Source of the DNA: Planktothrix rubescens CCAP 1459/22
GTDB lineage: Bacteria; Cyanobacteriota; Cyanobacteriia; Cyanobacteriales; Microcoleaceae
Reading direction: 5' to 3'
Length of the DNA stretch: 64,000 bases
Assembly (NCBI GenBank): GCA_904830895.1
Contig: LR882958.1
Location: forward strand, 5,041,501-5,105,500
Both the position numbers and the translations under genes were made by a program. Of the stretch, positions 1 through 8,988 are shown one piece after another. The notes under the pieces were generated by a model that was given only the letters and a program-made list of their open reading frames with translations, searched no databases and was not told where the DNA came from. Numbering within the stretch: position 1 is the stretch's first letter; each line of letters begins with the position of its first letter.

Positions 1-518
1 TTTAGACCCAAGTTAGAACCAGCAGTAGTAGAGGGAGGAGGATTTTCAGAAACCGGATTGGGAAAATTGGAGGTTTTTGGGGAATTTTCCTCTACGGGAG
101 GTTGATTTGTTGAATTGGATGGGGGAAATAAACTATCCAATAAAGGATTAGACCGAGGACTGGGCTCAGATTTTTTATCTGTGTCTTGAGCTTGTTTAAA
201 TAAATCTTTATTAATCTCGATATTAGGGTTTAAAGGCGAAATTAAGGAATTATTACTCCCTAATGCCTCTAATAAAACCTTAGAGTTATCAATATCCGCA
301 GCAATCGCTTGTTGTTCTGGGGTGAGTTGACTGCCTGAATTGCTAGGATTTAGGGTTGATTCTGCGTCTAAACCAAACCATTCGGGGTTTTCGGAAAATT
401 GCCAAAAGAAAATCCCCACCACGGCCAGAACGCTGACGGAACCCCAAATACGAGGTTGTAGGAGAAACCGCAATTCCTCCCCTACGGCACGAATAGATTC
501 AGGAATTCGGTGTGACAT
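1..518 (-). CDS. Hypothetical single-pass membrane protein, 3' end outside window
   Basis: Reading the minus strand from an ATG at 518 gives an open frame of 172 codons that runs off the left edge, so the C-terminus is missing. The N-terminus is a short cytosolic stretch followed by one clear hydrophobic helix (about residues 24-42). A polar region rich in Ser, Asn and Pro follows, with no domain I recognise. This composition suggests an inner-membrane protein with a disordered extracytoplasmic part. It is transcribed divergently from the lactonase gene at 674. No function can be assigned. Confidence 0.6.
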   Translation of the reverse strand, partial: MSHRIPESIRAVGEELRFLLQPRIWGSVSVLAVVGIFFWQFSENPEWFGLDAESTLNPSNSGSQLTPEQQAIAADIDNSKVLLEALGSNNSLISPLNPNIEINKDLFKQAQDTDKKSEPSPRSNPLLDSLFPPSNSTNQPPVEENSPKTSNFPNPVSENPPPSTTAGSNLGL

Positions 519-673
519 AACTGACAAACAGCCGATTGCTGGGTTGAAAGGAACAGGGGTAGATAGTCAAATAAATACTAGGTTTTGTGTCTCAACCGCT
601 AACGAGCAAAACCCTCTATGATTATTATAGCCTGTAAATTCAATGTAGAAATTCATCTTGTGAGGCTATCCCA

Positions 674-1408
674 GTGGAAAAAAATATAGAAATTTTAGCG
701 AATCGAGAGGAACTCATTGATCGAGCTTTAGAAATCCTTCTGGCTAAAATCACAGAAGCAATTGAAACTCGGAATCAATTTACGATCGCCTTAGCCGGAG
801 GGAGTACCCCAAAACCCCTATATGAAGCCCTAGCCCAACAACCTTTACCCTGGGATAAAATTCATGTATTTTGGGGAGATGAACGCTATGTGGAACCGGA
901 TCACCCCGATAGTAACCAAAAAATGGCAGCGCAGGCTTGGCTGGATCGGGTAAATTTCCCCGCCACTAATATTCATCCGATGCCAACTTTAGCCAATAAT
1001 CCCATTGCCGATGCAGAACAATACAATAGGGAGTTAGTACAATTCTTTGCGCTCAATGCCGGAGAGTTCCCCGCTTTTGATGTGGTTTTATTAGGGATGG
1101 GAGATGATGCTCACACCGCATCTTTATTTCCCCATACCGATGCCTTAACCGTTGAGGATCGCTTAATTACCGTTGGCAATAAGGATGGCCAGCCCCGAAT
1201 TACCTTTACAGTTCCTTTGATTAATCATGCCCGTTGTGTCCTGTTTCTGGTCACCGGGTCGAATAAACAAGAACCGTTAGCCCAGGTGTTCGCCACCGAG
1301 GGGGATGCCATCACCTATCCCAGCCGCCTAATTCAACCCGTGGGAGAACTTTGGTGGTTATTGGATCAAGAAGCGGGAGCCAAACTCGCTGAAAATTTGC
1401 CAAATTAA
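674..1408 (+). CDS. pgl: 6-phosphogluconolactonase
   Basis: Hydrolyses 6-phosphogluconolactone to 6-phosphogluconate, the second step of the oxidative pentose phosphate pathway, in the cytosol. The 244 residues fit the DevB/Pgl family length. Visible family motifs are GGSTPK near residues 42-47, GDERYV at 68-73 and GMGDDAHTASLFP at 141-153, which holds the conserved catalytic-region Asp and His. Translation starts at GTG 674; I see no better upstream ATG. The next gene begins 50 bp downstream. Nothing looks degenerate. Confidence 0.95.
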   Translation: MEKNIEILANREELIDRALEILLAKITEAIETRNQFTIALAGGSTPKPLYEALAQQPLPWDKIHVFWGDERYVEPDHPDSNQKMAAQAWLDRVNFPATNIHPMPTLANNPIADAEQYNRELVQFFALNAGEFPAFDVVLLGMGDDAHTASLFPHTDALTVEDRLITVGNKDGQPRITFTVPLINHARCVLFLVTGSNKQEPLAQVFATEGDAITYPSRLIQPVGELWWLLDQEAGAKLAENLPN

Positions 1409-1457
1409 GCATCTGAAACCCTAATTCTACTCAAGTTTGCTTATCCAAATTAATAAT

Positions 1458-2180
1458 ATGGTTGTTTGTCCGAATTGTAGTCATCAAAACCCAGAAGGCG
1501 CGACCCAATGTGAAGCCTGTTATACGCCTTTACCCACCACTACCAGTTGTCCCCATTGTGGGGCAACGATACAAACGGATGCGTCTTTCTGTGGTCAGTG
1601 TGGGTCAAATTTACAACCCGCTACGGTCAGTAATGAGGAGGAAATCCAAGGGGTAATTCCGACGGTGGTTTCGCCTCCGAATGAACCCACACCGGAAGTG
1701 GCGGTGAGTTCGGGGTTGAATTTGGAGAAATCTCCCCTTCCTGTAGCGATGGCAACGACTCCCCCAGAAGTTCCGGTGGTGATTCCTGAACCGCCTCCGA
1801 TCCCGATGAATCTGGGTTCCCAAAGTTCTGCTACCCAGTTACAGCAACAGACAGCTAAGTTAATTCATGTCCAAACCAGTACGGATCTGGAATTACCTCA
1901 AAATGTGTCGGTGATTCATTTGGGAAAACCGAATGATTTAGTCCCCCCCGATGTGGATGTTTCGGGATTCCCGAATTCGGAAATTGTGTCTCGTAGCCAT
2001 GCCGATATTCGCATTGAGGGAGATGCGTATTATATTGAAGATGTGGGCAGTTCCAATGGCACTTATATTAATAACACGGCTCTGCCCAAGGGGAATCGTC
2101 ATCGGTTAAAACCAGGCGATCGGATTTCTTTAGGAAAAGGGGATTTGGTTTCGTTTATTTTTCAACTTTCCAAGGGTTAG
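1458..2180 (+). CDS. Double zinc-ribbon plus FHA domain protein
   Basis: About 240 residues starting at ATG 1458, with MVVCPNC at the N-terminus; an in-frame TTG lies 21 bp upstream but is less likely. Two zinc ribbons are visible: CPNC...CEAC (residues about 4-24) and CPHC...CGQC (about 32-48). A long Pro/Val-rich linker follows, then a C-terminal FHA domain (about 140-238) with the phosphothreonine-binding signature residues in SRSHADI and SSNGTYIN. FHA domains bind phosphothreonine peptides, so a role in Ser/Thr kinase signalling is inferred. No kinase gene is adjacent, and a second FHA gene follows at 2386. Confidence 0.85.
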   Translation: MVVCPNCSHQNPEGATQCEACYTPLPTTTSCPHCGATIQTDASFCGQCGSNLQPATVSNEEEIQGVIPTVVSPPNEPTPEVAVSSGLNLEKSPLPVAMATTPPEVPVVIPEPPPIPMNLGSQSSATQLQQQTAKLIHVQTSTDLELPQNVSVIHLGKPNDLVPPDVDVSGFPNSEIVSRSHADIRIEGDAYYIEDVGSSNGTYINNTALPKGNRHRLKPGDRISLGKGDLVSFIFQLSKG

Positions 2181-2385
2181 GAGGGCTGAGAAAAAAGCGG
2201 GTTTTCCTGTTTTCAAATCGGGTGAAGCATGGGATTAGATCATTAATAGCTGATTGAAGGGAATTAGGAAATCTAACCCCTATTAAACCCCAAAATTGAG
2301 GAAATTTTTGATTCTATTCCCTATTCCCTAAATACCAAGAATTCAAAATTTCCGATTAAAAATAGGTTCATGACATAGCTGTTGA

Positions 2386-2901
2386 TTGTTGGATTGTCCC
2401 AATGTGATTAGACTAACGTTATTACATCCTCTCCAATCGATTCCTGTCCGCAGTTGGGTATTTGACAAGGACAATATGATTCGGATTGGGCGATCGCTCA
2501 AGAATGATGTTGTCCTCTATAGTGCGGTCGTTTCCCGTCATCATGTCGAGATTTGTCGTGTTGGAAAAAATTGGCTGGTCGTGAATCTAGGAACCAATGG
2601 AACCTATATCAATGGACAGGCGGTTAAACAAATTCTTTTAGTAGATGGACAGGTGATTCACTTGGCAATCTCTGGCCCTAGAATACTCTTAAATATTTTA
2701 CCCGATCCGACGGAAATGGTATTAACTGGAGGAATCGACCTCAATCGACCGGAACAGCAGAAGGAAGTAGAAACCCTATATTCTGGGGAAGTTAGGTCTT
2801 ATGAATCTACTGCTGAACCTCTATTTTCCCATCCCAACGATGAGATAACCAAGGTTGATAAGTATAAACACTTGAAACTTCCTACCAATCATTCGGTTTA
2901 A
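2386..2901 (+). CDS. FHA domain protein
   Basis: Up to 171 residues, with the FHA domain occupying roughly residues 15-105. The conserved FHA elements are visible: IRIGRS (strand and Arg), SRHHVEI (phosphate-binding Ser and His) and GTNGTYING (Asn turn). The C-terminal third is polar and looks disordered. The frame opens at TTG 2386; an in-frame GTG at 2404 is an equally plausible start, and neither has a strong ribosome binding site. The 3' end overlaps the convergent membrane-protein gene by 20 bp. A role in phosphopeptide recognition is inferred from the domain only. Confidence 0.8.
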   Translation: MLDCPNVIRLTLLHPLQSIPVRSWVFDKDNMIRIGRSLKNDVVLYSAVVSRHHVEICRVGKNWLVVNLGTNGTYINGQAVKQILLVDGQVIHLAISGPRILLNILPDPTEMVLTGGIDLNRPEQQKEVETLYSGEVRSYESTAEPLFSHPNDEITKVDKYKHLKLPTNHSV

Positions 2902-3490
2902 TCGGATACCACAATAACCGAGTCAGTGCTATTCCATTCAACGCCGCAACAATTGTCCAAACTAGGAATAACCCGAAAACGTCTCCGAGAAAGAAGCTTG
3001 TCCCCTGACGCATCATTCCTCCAAATATCCAACCGATGGGTAAGGCTACTCCCCAAGAGATGACACTGGCTACTATCCAACGCCAGGCGTGAAATACTTC
3101 GGTGCGTAAGACCAACCATTGTCCTAGGCTTAAACATAGTCCTAATTTCACTCCTTCTATCAACCCGTAGACAATTCTAGGGGTAAGATTTAAGGTGCGC
3201 GGAGCCACCCAACCCAAGAGTCCGAGGGGAGTTAAGGCGATGATACTGAATATGAAAACATGAACAAAAATCCATCGCCAACTTTGGGAAATATATTGTT
3301 TTAAAATAAACCATTGGGCTAGACTGATAATTAATCCGCCAATGGCTCCTTCTAAGGCTCCTAAATCCGGTTTTTCTCCAATTTCTATCCAAATTAAACT
3401 AACTACAAATCCAACCAAAGTTACAAACATCCACTGTAGAATAAATCCTAAATCTGTTTGTAAATCTAAATTATCACATACCCATTTCAT
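2882..3490 (-). CDS. Conserved multi-pass membrane protein, function unknown
   Basis: 202 residues with about five to six hydrophobic helices. Two internal segments look alike (LAQWFILKQYISQSWRW and LGQWLVLRTEVFHAWRW, about 50-66 and 122-138), suggesting an internal duplication. I recognise this type of protein in cyanobacteria but cannot give a function. Its ATG lies inside the last codons of the thiO gene (4-bp overlap at 3487-3490), so the two genes are translationally coupled in the order thiO then this gene. Confidence 0.75.
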   Translation of the reverse strand: MKWVCDNLDLQTDLGFILQWMFVTLVGFVVSLIWIEIGEKPDLGALEGAIGGLIISLAQWFILKQYISQSWRWIFVHVFIFSIIALTPLGLLGWVAPRTLNLTPRIVYGLIEGVKLGLCLSLGQWLVLRTEVFHAWRWIVASVISWGVALPIGWIFGGMMRQGTSFFLGDVFGLFLVWTIVAALNGIALTRLLWYPIKPNDW

Positions 3491-4584
3491 AATAATTGAA
3501 AGCGATCGCCTTTAAAATAATTTAATAACGGATCATATTGTTGATATAATACCAAATTAGAAATTAATTGAGCCGTAATCGGAGCTAATAGAATCCCATT
3601 GCGATAATGACCCGTTGCTAAAGTTAAGTTTTGCCAAGAACTAGGCCCTAATATTGGGCATAAATCTGGGGTTTCCGGTCGAAATCCCCACCAAAATTCC
3701 TGAATTTCAAACTCTTTTAATCCTGGGTATAATCGAATAGCTCCTGAGAGTAAATTTTCAATTCCATTCGGGGTTAAACCGGAGGTAAAACCCACCTGTT
3801 CGGATGTGGCTCCAATCACAATTAAACCATCTCGACGCGGTACAATATAAATATCTGAACCGAATAAAACCTGTTTTAAAGGTAATGGTTTAATATTATC
3901 TGGAACCCGCACTGATAACATTTGTCCCTTTCGGGGATATACGGGAATTGATAATAATTTTCCCGACCAAGCACCCGCCGTTAAAATATAATGATCTGCT
4001 CTAAATTTACCTTGATTTGTCTGAACTTCTGTGATAATTTGATTAGGAAAAATAACTAATTTTTCTACCGTAACTCCCTCAACTATTTTAACCCCTAATT
4101 CCTGAGCCGCCCTTTGTAATATATTGATTAACCCCCGACGGTTATCAACTTGACCATCTTGGGGAAACCACCAACCCCCGACAACATCATCCCCTAACCC
4201 TGGTTGTTGTTGTAAAATGGCTTCGGGCTCTAACCAATAGCTGGGGGTGTCTGGAGTGGCCTCTAAACGGGTACAGGGAGGACGTTCATAAACCGGGGCT
4301 AAGATCCCACAGGGCCAATATCCCGTATCTAACCCGGTGATTTCCTCCAGTTTGCGCGTCCAGTCATTGTAAAGGGCGCGACTGCGTAAACACAATTCCA
4401 GCATAGGGCCAGGGGGAATTTGTTCGGCTTGGGGTGCTAACATTCCCGCTCCGACTAAACCCGCCGATTCTTGGACGTCCCGACTCAAAACCGTTACCGT
4501 TGCTCCCTGTAATTTTAACTCGACGGCGAGGGATAAGCCAATTAAACCGCCACCGATTAGAATAATTTCACTATGTTGTTGCAT
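3487..4584 (-). CDS. thiO: Glycine oxidase ThiO (thiamine thiazole synthesis)
   Basis: FAD-dependent amine oxidase that converts glycine to dehydroglycine, feeding the thiazole synthase ThiG. The 365 residues match the DAO family. The N-terminus carries the dinucleotide-binding motif GGGLIG at residues 12-17, and the C-terminus has the typical RPETPDLCPILGP and LATGHYRNGILLAP segments of ThiO. In several cyanobacteria ThiO is fused to ThiG; here it ends as a stand-alone enzyme. It overlaps the downstream membrane-protein gene by 4 bp. I see no thiamine riboswitch in the short upstream region. Confidence 0.88.
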   Translation of the reverse strand: MQQHSEIILIGGGLIGLSLAVELKLQGATVTVLSRDVQESAGLVGAGMLAPQAEQIPPGPMLELCLRSRALYNDWTRKLEEITGLDTGYWPCGILAPVYERPPCTRLEATPDTPSYWLEPEAILQQQPGLGDDVVGGWWFPQDGQVDNRRGLINILQRAAQELGVKIVEGVTVEKLVIFPNQIITEVQTNQGKFRADHYILTAGAWSGKLLSIPVYPRKGQMLSVRVPDNIKPLPLKQVLFGSDIYIVPRRDGLIVIGATSEQVGFTSGLTPNGIENLLSGAIRLYPGLKEFEIQEFWWGFRPETPDLCPILGPSSWQNLTLATGHYRNGILLAPITAQLISNLVLYQQYDPLLNYFKGDRFQLL

Positions 4585-4663
4585 AAAATTTAAAAGTTCA
4601 TCTTAGGAATTGAATCTGTTTTATAGTTTAAACTTTTAGGGTTTGTTTTTCTATAGGTTAACA

Positions 4664-5035
4664 ATGATTAAACATTTTTTTACAACTACAGTCTCCGCTC
4701 TGTGTTATTCTTTGATTGATTATCGGTTTAAAGATTCTCCAATTATCCAGTATTTCCCTAATAATTCAGCCGTTAATTTTGTGATTGAACAACAGAATCG
4801 AATGCCCGATTATCTGCAATTTCCCTTGTTTATATTAACATTAATTTTTGATATTTGGGGACTGCTGCGTACAGGTTTATTCTTTCATTCTCAATCCCCA
4901 TCTATGCGTCAACAGCAAATTCAAGCCTGGAAAAATTCCCGTTTTCAAATTTGCCGAGACTTGATCCGATTTTATGAAAGTCTAGTGGTATTATATTGGC
5001 AATCTGATTATATAAAATCTTTGGATTCTATCTAA
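4664..5035 (+). CDS. Small protein preceding GMC oxidoreductase, possible companion subunit
   Basis: 123 residues from ATG 4664; an in-frame TTG 21 bp upstream is less likely. It has a hydrophobic central segment (about residues 52-72), several aromatic residues and a C-terminal helix rich in Arg and Phe, with no catalytic motif. It ends 8 bp before the GMC oxidoreductase start, so the two are almost certainly co-transcribed. Some GMC dehydrogenases have a small partner subunit (gluconate 2-dehydrogenase subunit 3 type). The layout suggests the same here, but sequence similarity to that family is not clear by eye. Confidence 0.6.
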   Translation: MIKHFFTTTVSALCYSLIDYRFKDSPIIQYFPNNSAVNFVIEQQNRMPDYLQFPLFILTLIFDIWGLLRTGLFFHSQSPSMRQQQIQAWKNSRFQICRDLIRFYESLVVLYWQSDYIKSLDSI

Positions 5036-5043
5036 TAATTATC

Positions 5044-6513
5044 ATGTCTGAATCTAACCTAATTTCCCCATCCGAATCTCCTTTAAAAGTTGAAATTGCC
5101 GTGATTGGTTCTGGCCCAGGAGGAGCGATTACCGCCTGTTTATTGGCTGAAGCTGGACGGAATGTTTTATTAATTGAAGAAGGAGCCTATTTATCCTTAG
5201 AATCCTGTCAGCCATTTTCCGTTGAAGAAATGGTGCAAAAATATCGTAATGGCGGTATAACAGCAGCCTTTGGTCAACCTAAAATTCAATATGTGGAAGG
5301 TAAATGTGTGGGGGGAGGAAGTGAAATTAATAGCGGATTATATCATCGGACACCCCCTGATATTTTAGCACAATGGAGTCAAGAATTTCAAGTAGAATCT
5401 TTAACAGAAGCCGATTTAATTCCACATTTTGAAGCCTGCGAACAAGCGGTTAATGTCTGTTATTTACCCGGAAAAGCTCCCACTGCTTCCTTGAAATTAC
5501 ACGAAGGCGCAACCCGTTTAAATTGGCAATCTTTAGAAGTTCCTCGCTGGTTTCGTTATCAAGAATTAGATGAAACCGCAATTCCTAAAGGAACTCGACA
5601 ATCCATGACGGAAACCTTTATTCCCAGAGCTTTAAAAGCTGGGTGTAAACTATTAGTAAATACTAGAATTAAAAAAATTAATCAAAGCGATAAAAACTGG
5701 GTTTTAACAGGTTATTATCAAGCGAATAATTCTGATCAACAACCGGTCAAAATTCAAGCAGAAACAGTATTTGTTTGCTGTGGTGCAATTCAAACCCCAG
5801 CGTTATTAAGAAGAAGTGGAATTAAAAATAATATTGGTAATGCTTTAAGAATGCACCCAACTGTTAAAATAATTGCTCAATTTGATCAAGATATTAACAC
5901 CTTGGATATGGGAGTTCCCGTCCATCAAGTTAAAGAATTTTCCCCTAAATTTAGTTTTGGTTGTTCAATTAGTTCTCCCCCCTATTTATCCGTGGGAATG
6001 ACTGACCATCCTAATTATACTCAAGAAGTGCAAAAAAATTGGCATAAAATGGCAATTTATTATGCTATGATTGTAGGGGAAGGTTATGGTACAGTGAGAA
6101 ATATTCCCTTTTTTCGCGATCCTTTAGTTAGTTATAAATTAACATCTCAAGACTTAAAAAATTTATCAGAAGCATTACAAAAATTAGCCCTATTATTATT
6201 TGAAGCGGATGCTAAAATTCTCTATCCTAGTATTTCCAATAGTTTGACCTTGACCCATCCGAAAGATTTAGTTAAAATTCCAGAACAACTTCCGATTAAA
6301 CAAACTAATTTAATGACAGTTCATATTTTTTCCTCTTGTCCAATGGGAGAAAATCTACAAAAATGTGCGGTTAATTCCTTTGGTAAAGTTCATGGATTCA
6401 ATAATTTATATATTGCAGATGCTAGTTTACTTTGTACCGCCCCTGGAGTCAATCCTCAAGGTACAATTATGGCGATCGCGCGTCGAAATGCGTTAAAATT
6501 CCTAAATCCCTAA
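5044..6513 (+). CDS. GMC-family FAD oxidoreductase
   Basis: 489 residues of the glucose-methanol-choline oxidoreductase family, which oxidise alcohol groups of sugars, sterols or choline using FAD. The Rossmann motif IGSGPGG is at residues 21-27, and VGGGSEINSG matches the family's FAD-pyrophosphate loop. The C-terminal GMC signature includes HIFSSCPMG, IADASLL and NPQGTIMAIA, the segments carrying the catalytic His and Asn region. The substrate is unknown. As part of a cluster with two sugar-nucleotide-type epimerases and a UbiA enzyme, it could oxidise a lipid-linked sugar (inference). No signal peptide is evident. Confidence 0.85.
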   Translation: MSESNLISPSESPLKVEIAVIGSGPGGAITACLLAEAGRNVLLIEEGAYLSLESCQPFSVEEMVQKYRNGGITAAFGQPKIQYVEGKCVGGGSEINSGLYHRTPPDILAQWSQEFQVESLTEADLIPHFEACEQAVNVCYLPGKAPTASLKLHEGATRLNWQSLEVPRWFRYQELDETAIPKGTRQSMTETFIPRALKAGCKLLVNTRIKKINQSDKNWVLTGYYQANNSDQQPVKIQAETVFVCCGAIQTPALLRRSGIKNNIGNALRMHPTVKIIAQFDQDINTLDMGVPVHQVKEFSPKFSFGCSISSPPYLSVGMTDHPNYTQEVQKNWHKMAIYYAMIVGEGYGTVRNIPFFRDPLVSYKLTSQDLKNLSEALQKLALLLFEADAKILYPSISNSLTLTHPKDLVKIPEQLPIKQTNLMTVHIFSSCPMGENLQKCAVNSFGKVHGFNNLYIADASLLCTAPGVNPQGTIMAIARRNALKFLNP

Positions 6514-6632
6514 GTTGTTGCGCCGTTGTTGCGCTTAAGCGCATCTTATCAACATAAGATGGTGCTAAAGCACAACAACTATGATGGTGCTAAAGCACAA
6601 CAACTGTAATTGTGCTGAAGCACAACAACAAA
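6514..6632. repeat. Short tandem and palindromic intergenic repeats
   Basis: The gap between the GMC oxidoreductase and the epimerase is filled by a motif read three times: GGTGCTAAAGCACAACAACT at about 6561-6580 and 6585-6604, then a diverged copy near 6612-6629. Each copy contains the small palindrome GTGCTAAAGCAC. A further inverted pair (GCGCTTAAGC / CATCTTATC...GATAAGATG-like) precedes them. It belongs to the dispersed repeats common in filamentous cyanobacteria, and a transcript hairpin role is possible. Confidence 0.7.
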
Positions 6633-6639
6633 TAAAATT

Positions 6640-7707
6640 ATGATAGAATTCAACACAAATTTAGTTTTAATAACTGGTGCATTAGGTTGGTTAGGAATTA
6701 ATTTAGTCGAATCTTTAGTCAAAGGATTAGCAGATTTTGAACCCCTAAGTCAACCTCAAAATAATTTAAAAATTCGCTGTTTAATTTTACCAGATCAAAA
6801 CCCAAAAGTATTAAATAAAATATCAGATCAGATTGAAGTTTATCAAGGAGATTTAAGAAATCCCCAAGATTGCGATCGCTTTTGTGAAAATGCTGAAAAT
6901 GCTATTTTATTTCATACCGCAGGAATTATTCATCCTCAAAAAATAGCAGAATTTTATAAAATCAATGTCGAAGGAACAAAAAATCTATTAAATTCCGCCA
7001 TTTCTGCTAGAATAAAACGAGCTATTATTGTATCTTCAAATTCTCCCTGTGGTTGTAATCCCCATCCCGATCATTTATTTGATGAAACCTCTCCCTATCA
7101 TCCCTATATGAACTATGGCCGCTCAAAAATGTTAATGGAATTAGCCGTAAATAACTATCAGCAACAGGGAAAAATTGAAACCGTTATTATCCGTCCTCCT
7201 TGGTTTTATGGCCCCCATCAACCCCAACGTCAAACCCTATTTTTTAAGATGATTAGAGATGGGAAAGGGCCAATTGTTGGAGATGGGAATAATTTACGAT
7301 CTATGGCCTATGTGGATAATATTTGTCAAGGATTGATATTAGCAGCTATCACCGAAAAAGCTAACGGAGAAACCTATTGGATAGCTGATAAACAAGCCTA
7401 CTCAATGAATGATGTTATTAATACAATAGAACATTTATTAGAAACAGAATTTCAGCAATCTTGCATCCATAAACGCTTAAAATTACCAGGGTTAGCGAGT
7501 GAAATTGCTTTAGTTGTTGATGGAACATTACAAACCATAGGATTTTATCATCAAAAAATTCATGTTCTTTCAGAAATGAATAAAACCATTGCTTGCTCTA
7601 TTGCGAAAGCTCAACGAGAATTAGGTTATAATCCGACAATTGCTTTAGAAGAAGGAATGCGAAGAAGTTTAAAATGGATCTTTGAGAATTATGGAGGATT
7701 AGATTAA
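6640..7707 (+). CDS. NAD-dependent epimerase/dehydratase (extended SDR)
   Basis: 355 residues of the extended short-chain dehydrogenase family (sugar epimerases, 3-beta-hydroxysteroid dehydrogenases). The N-terminal NAD site reads TGALGWLG (about residues 13-20). The active-site tetrad is represented by VSSNSP and YGRSK (Tyr-x3-Lys). RPPWFYGP and the C-terminal YNPTIALEEGM pattern are typical. The stop is 2 bp before the next gene, so it lies within an operon. It may act with the GMC enzyme as the reductase half of an oxidation/reduction epimerisation (inference). Confidence 0.85.
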   Translation: MIEFNTNLVLITGALGWLGINLVESLVKGLADFEPLSQPQNNLKIRCLILPDQNPKVLNKISDQIEVYQGDLRNPQDCDRFCENAENAILFHTAGIIHPQKIAEFYKINVEGTKNLLNSAISARIKRAIIVSSNSPCGCNPHPDHLFDETSPYHPYMNYGRSKMLMELAVNNYQQQGKIETVIIRPPWFYGPHQPQRQTLFFKMIRDGKGPIVGDGNNLRSMAYVDNICQGLILAAITEKANGETYWIADKQAYSMNDVINTIEHLLETEFQQSCIHKRLKLPGLASEIALVVDGTLQTIGFYHQKIHVLSEMNKTIACSIAKAQRELGYNPTIALEEGMRRSLKWIFENYGGLD

Positions 7708-7709
7708 TT

Positions 7710-8255
7710 ATGGTTAGCCATATTGTCGTGACAGAAGGATTAGTTTTTAGAGAAGACTTTGCCCAAAATTATTTTTTATCCAATTATTTTGAAGAAGTTT
7801 TAAAACTTGTTTTAAAACAGGTTTCAGAAAATGAAAAAGTGTATATTTCTCCAGGGAATTGTTTTGGTTGTCCAGAATCAGAAGAAGATTATGCGGCAAG
7901 ATATCTCCTAAATCATCGTCCCGAACTCCAGATTTTTGTTCCTGAAAATGTTAAAGATCGTCCCTATTTGGATACTTTTGATAATGCTAGATTATTAAGA
8001 AAATGGTTAGAAAAACAGGAACAATGGCCCTTAGAAGAAGTGATTTTATATTGTAATAAACCCCATGCACTTAGGAGTAAGTTAATGTTTAAACTCTGTG
8101 GTTATAAGGTTCAACAGGTGATTACTTCTTATCCTGAACTGGCGAATCGAACAATGCCACTACGTCTTGTATTTTATCATTATTTACCTGCTCATTTACT
8201 TTACGAATGGGGAGCTTTGGTGTATAATTTAATTAGATTTTATCAATATAAATAA
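7710..8255 (+). CDS. DUF218/YdcF (SanA/ElyC)-like protein
   Basis: 181 residues starting 2 bp after the upstream stop. The core has a Rossmann-like pattern with SPGNCFGC, an acidic EEDYAARYLL segment and DTFDNARLLRKWL, which resembles the DUF218 signature in which a Thr/Asp-x-x-Asn-Ala follows a conserved acidic pair. A C-terminal amphipathic stretch (LLYEWGALVYNLIRF) could contact the membrane. ElyC/SanA relatives in enterobacteria are linked to undecaprenyl-phosphate and envelope homeostasis, which suits the neighbourhood, but the biochemical role is unknown. Family assignment is moderate. Confidence 0.55.
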   Translation: MVSHIVVTEGLVFREDFAQNYFLSNYFEEVLKLVLKQVSENEKVYISPGNCFGCPESEEDYAARYLLNHRPELQIFVPENVKDRPYLDTFDNARLLRKWLEKQEQWPLEEVILYCNKPHALRSKLMFKLCGYKVQQVITSYPELANRTMPLRLVFYHYLPAHLLYEWGALVYNLIRFYQYK

Positions 8256-8259
8256 AAAA

Positions 8260-8952
8260 ATGCTCAAACAAACTATGATTAAAAATCGGCACGGATTGGG
8301 AATTTTAATTTTATATATTATTCTTAGTCTTATTATTTACTCGACGATTATCAATTCTTTTTTTCTGGCTGATGATTTTACCTGGGTTTATCAAATTAAA
8401 ACCAGAGGAATATTTGGGGTCTGGACAACTGCGCCCGATGTTTTTTTTAGACCAATAATTTCCATACTTTTATTTTTAGATTATCAAATTTGGGGACTAA
8501 ATCCTGTAGGCTATCATCTCACTAACATTATTTTTCATGGAATCAGTTGCTTTTTTGTGTATTTGATTTCCTCTCAGCTATTAATCCATAGTCATTTATC
8601 TAAAAAACTGAGTCAATCCATTTCTATGATTGCAGGTTTTTTGTTTTTAGTTTTACCCAGTCATGTAGAAGCAGTTACTTGGATTTCGGGTCGTTCTGAT
8701 GTAGTAGCAACTTGTTTTTTTCTAGCGGCTTTTAGTAGTTATTTACATTACAAAAATAACTCTAATAAGTTATGGATATTCAGTTCTTATATCTTATTTG
8801 CATTCGCTTTATTGTCCAAAGAATCAGTAATTATCTATCCCGGCTTAATTTTAGGCTATGAAATTTATAGATTTTTCCAAGACAAACAACCCCTTAATCA
8901 GCTTTATAATTCGATTTTAAAACTTATCAATCTTATCAAATTAAAATACTGA
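8260..8952 (+). CDS. Truncated GT-C (PMT/TMTC-type) membrane glycosyltransferase
   Basis: 230 residues with about six hydrophobic helices. The first extracytoplasmic loop carries FLADDFTWVY, matching the acidic pair GT-C enzymes use with lipid-phosphate sugar donors. HLTNIIFHG and HVEAVTWISGRSDV are typical of the O-mannosyltransferase-like TMTC group, whose bacterial members are usually 500 residues or more. The reading frame stops after the N-terminal half, and the following 150 bp hold only broken fragments. It is therefore probably a truncated or non-functional gene, although the N-terminal part is intact. It starts 5 bp after the previous stop. Confidence 0.6.
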   Translation: MLKQTMIKNRHGLGILILYIILSLIIYSTIINSFFLADDFTWVYQIKTRGIFGVWTTAPDVFFRPIISILLFLDYQIWGLNPVGYHLTNIIFHGISCFFVYLISSQLLIHSHLSKKLSQSISMIAGFLFLVLPSHVEAVTWISGRSDVVATCFFLAAFSSYLHYKNNSNKLWIFSSYILFAFALLSKESVIIYPGLILGYEIYRFFQDKQPLNQLYNSILKLINLIKLKY

Positions 8953-8988
8953 ACGCAAATCCGATTGATCAAATTTTCTATTATTCTC

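Noticed and set aside
340-621. Plus-strand frame of 93 codons near the left edge
   Set aside because: Overlaps the minus-strand membrane-protein gene, which has a proper start, a membrane helix and normal composition.
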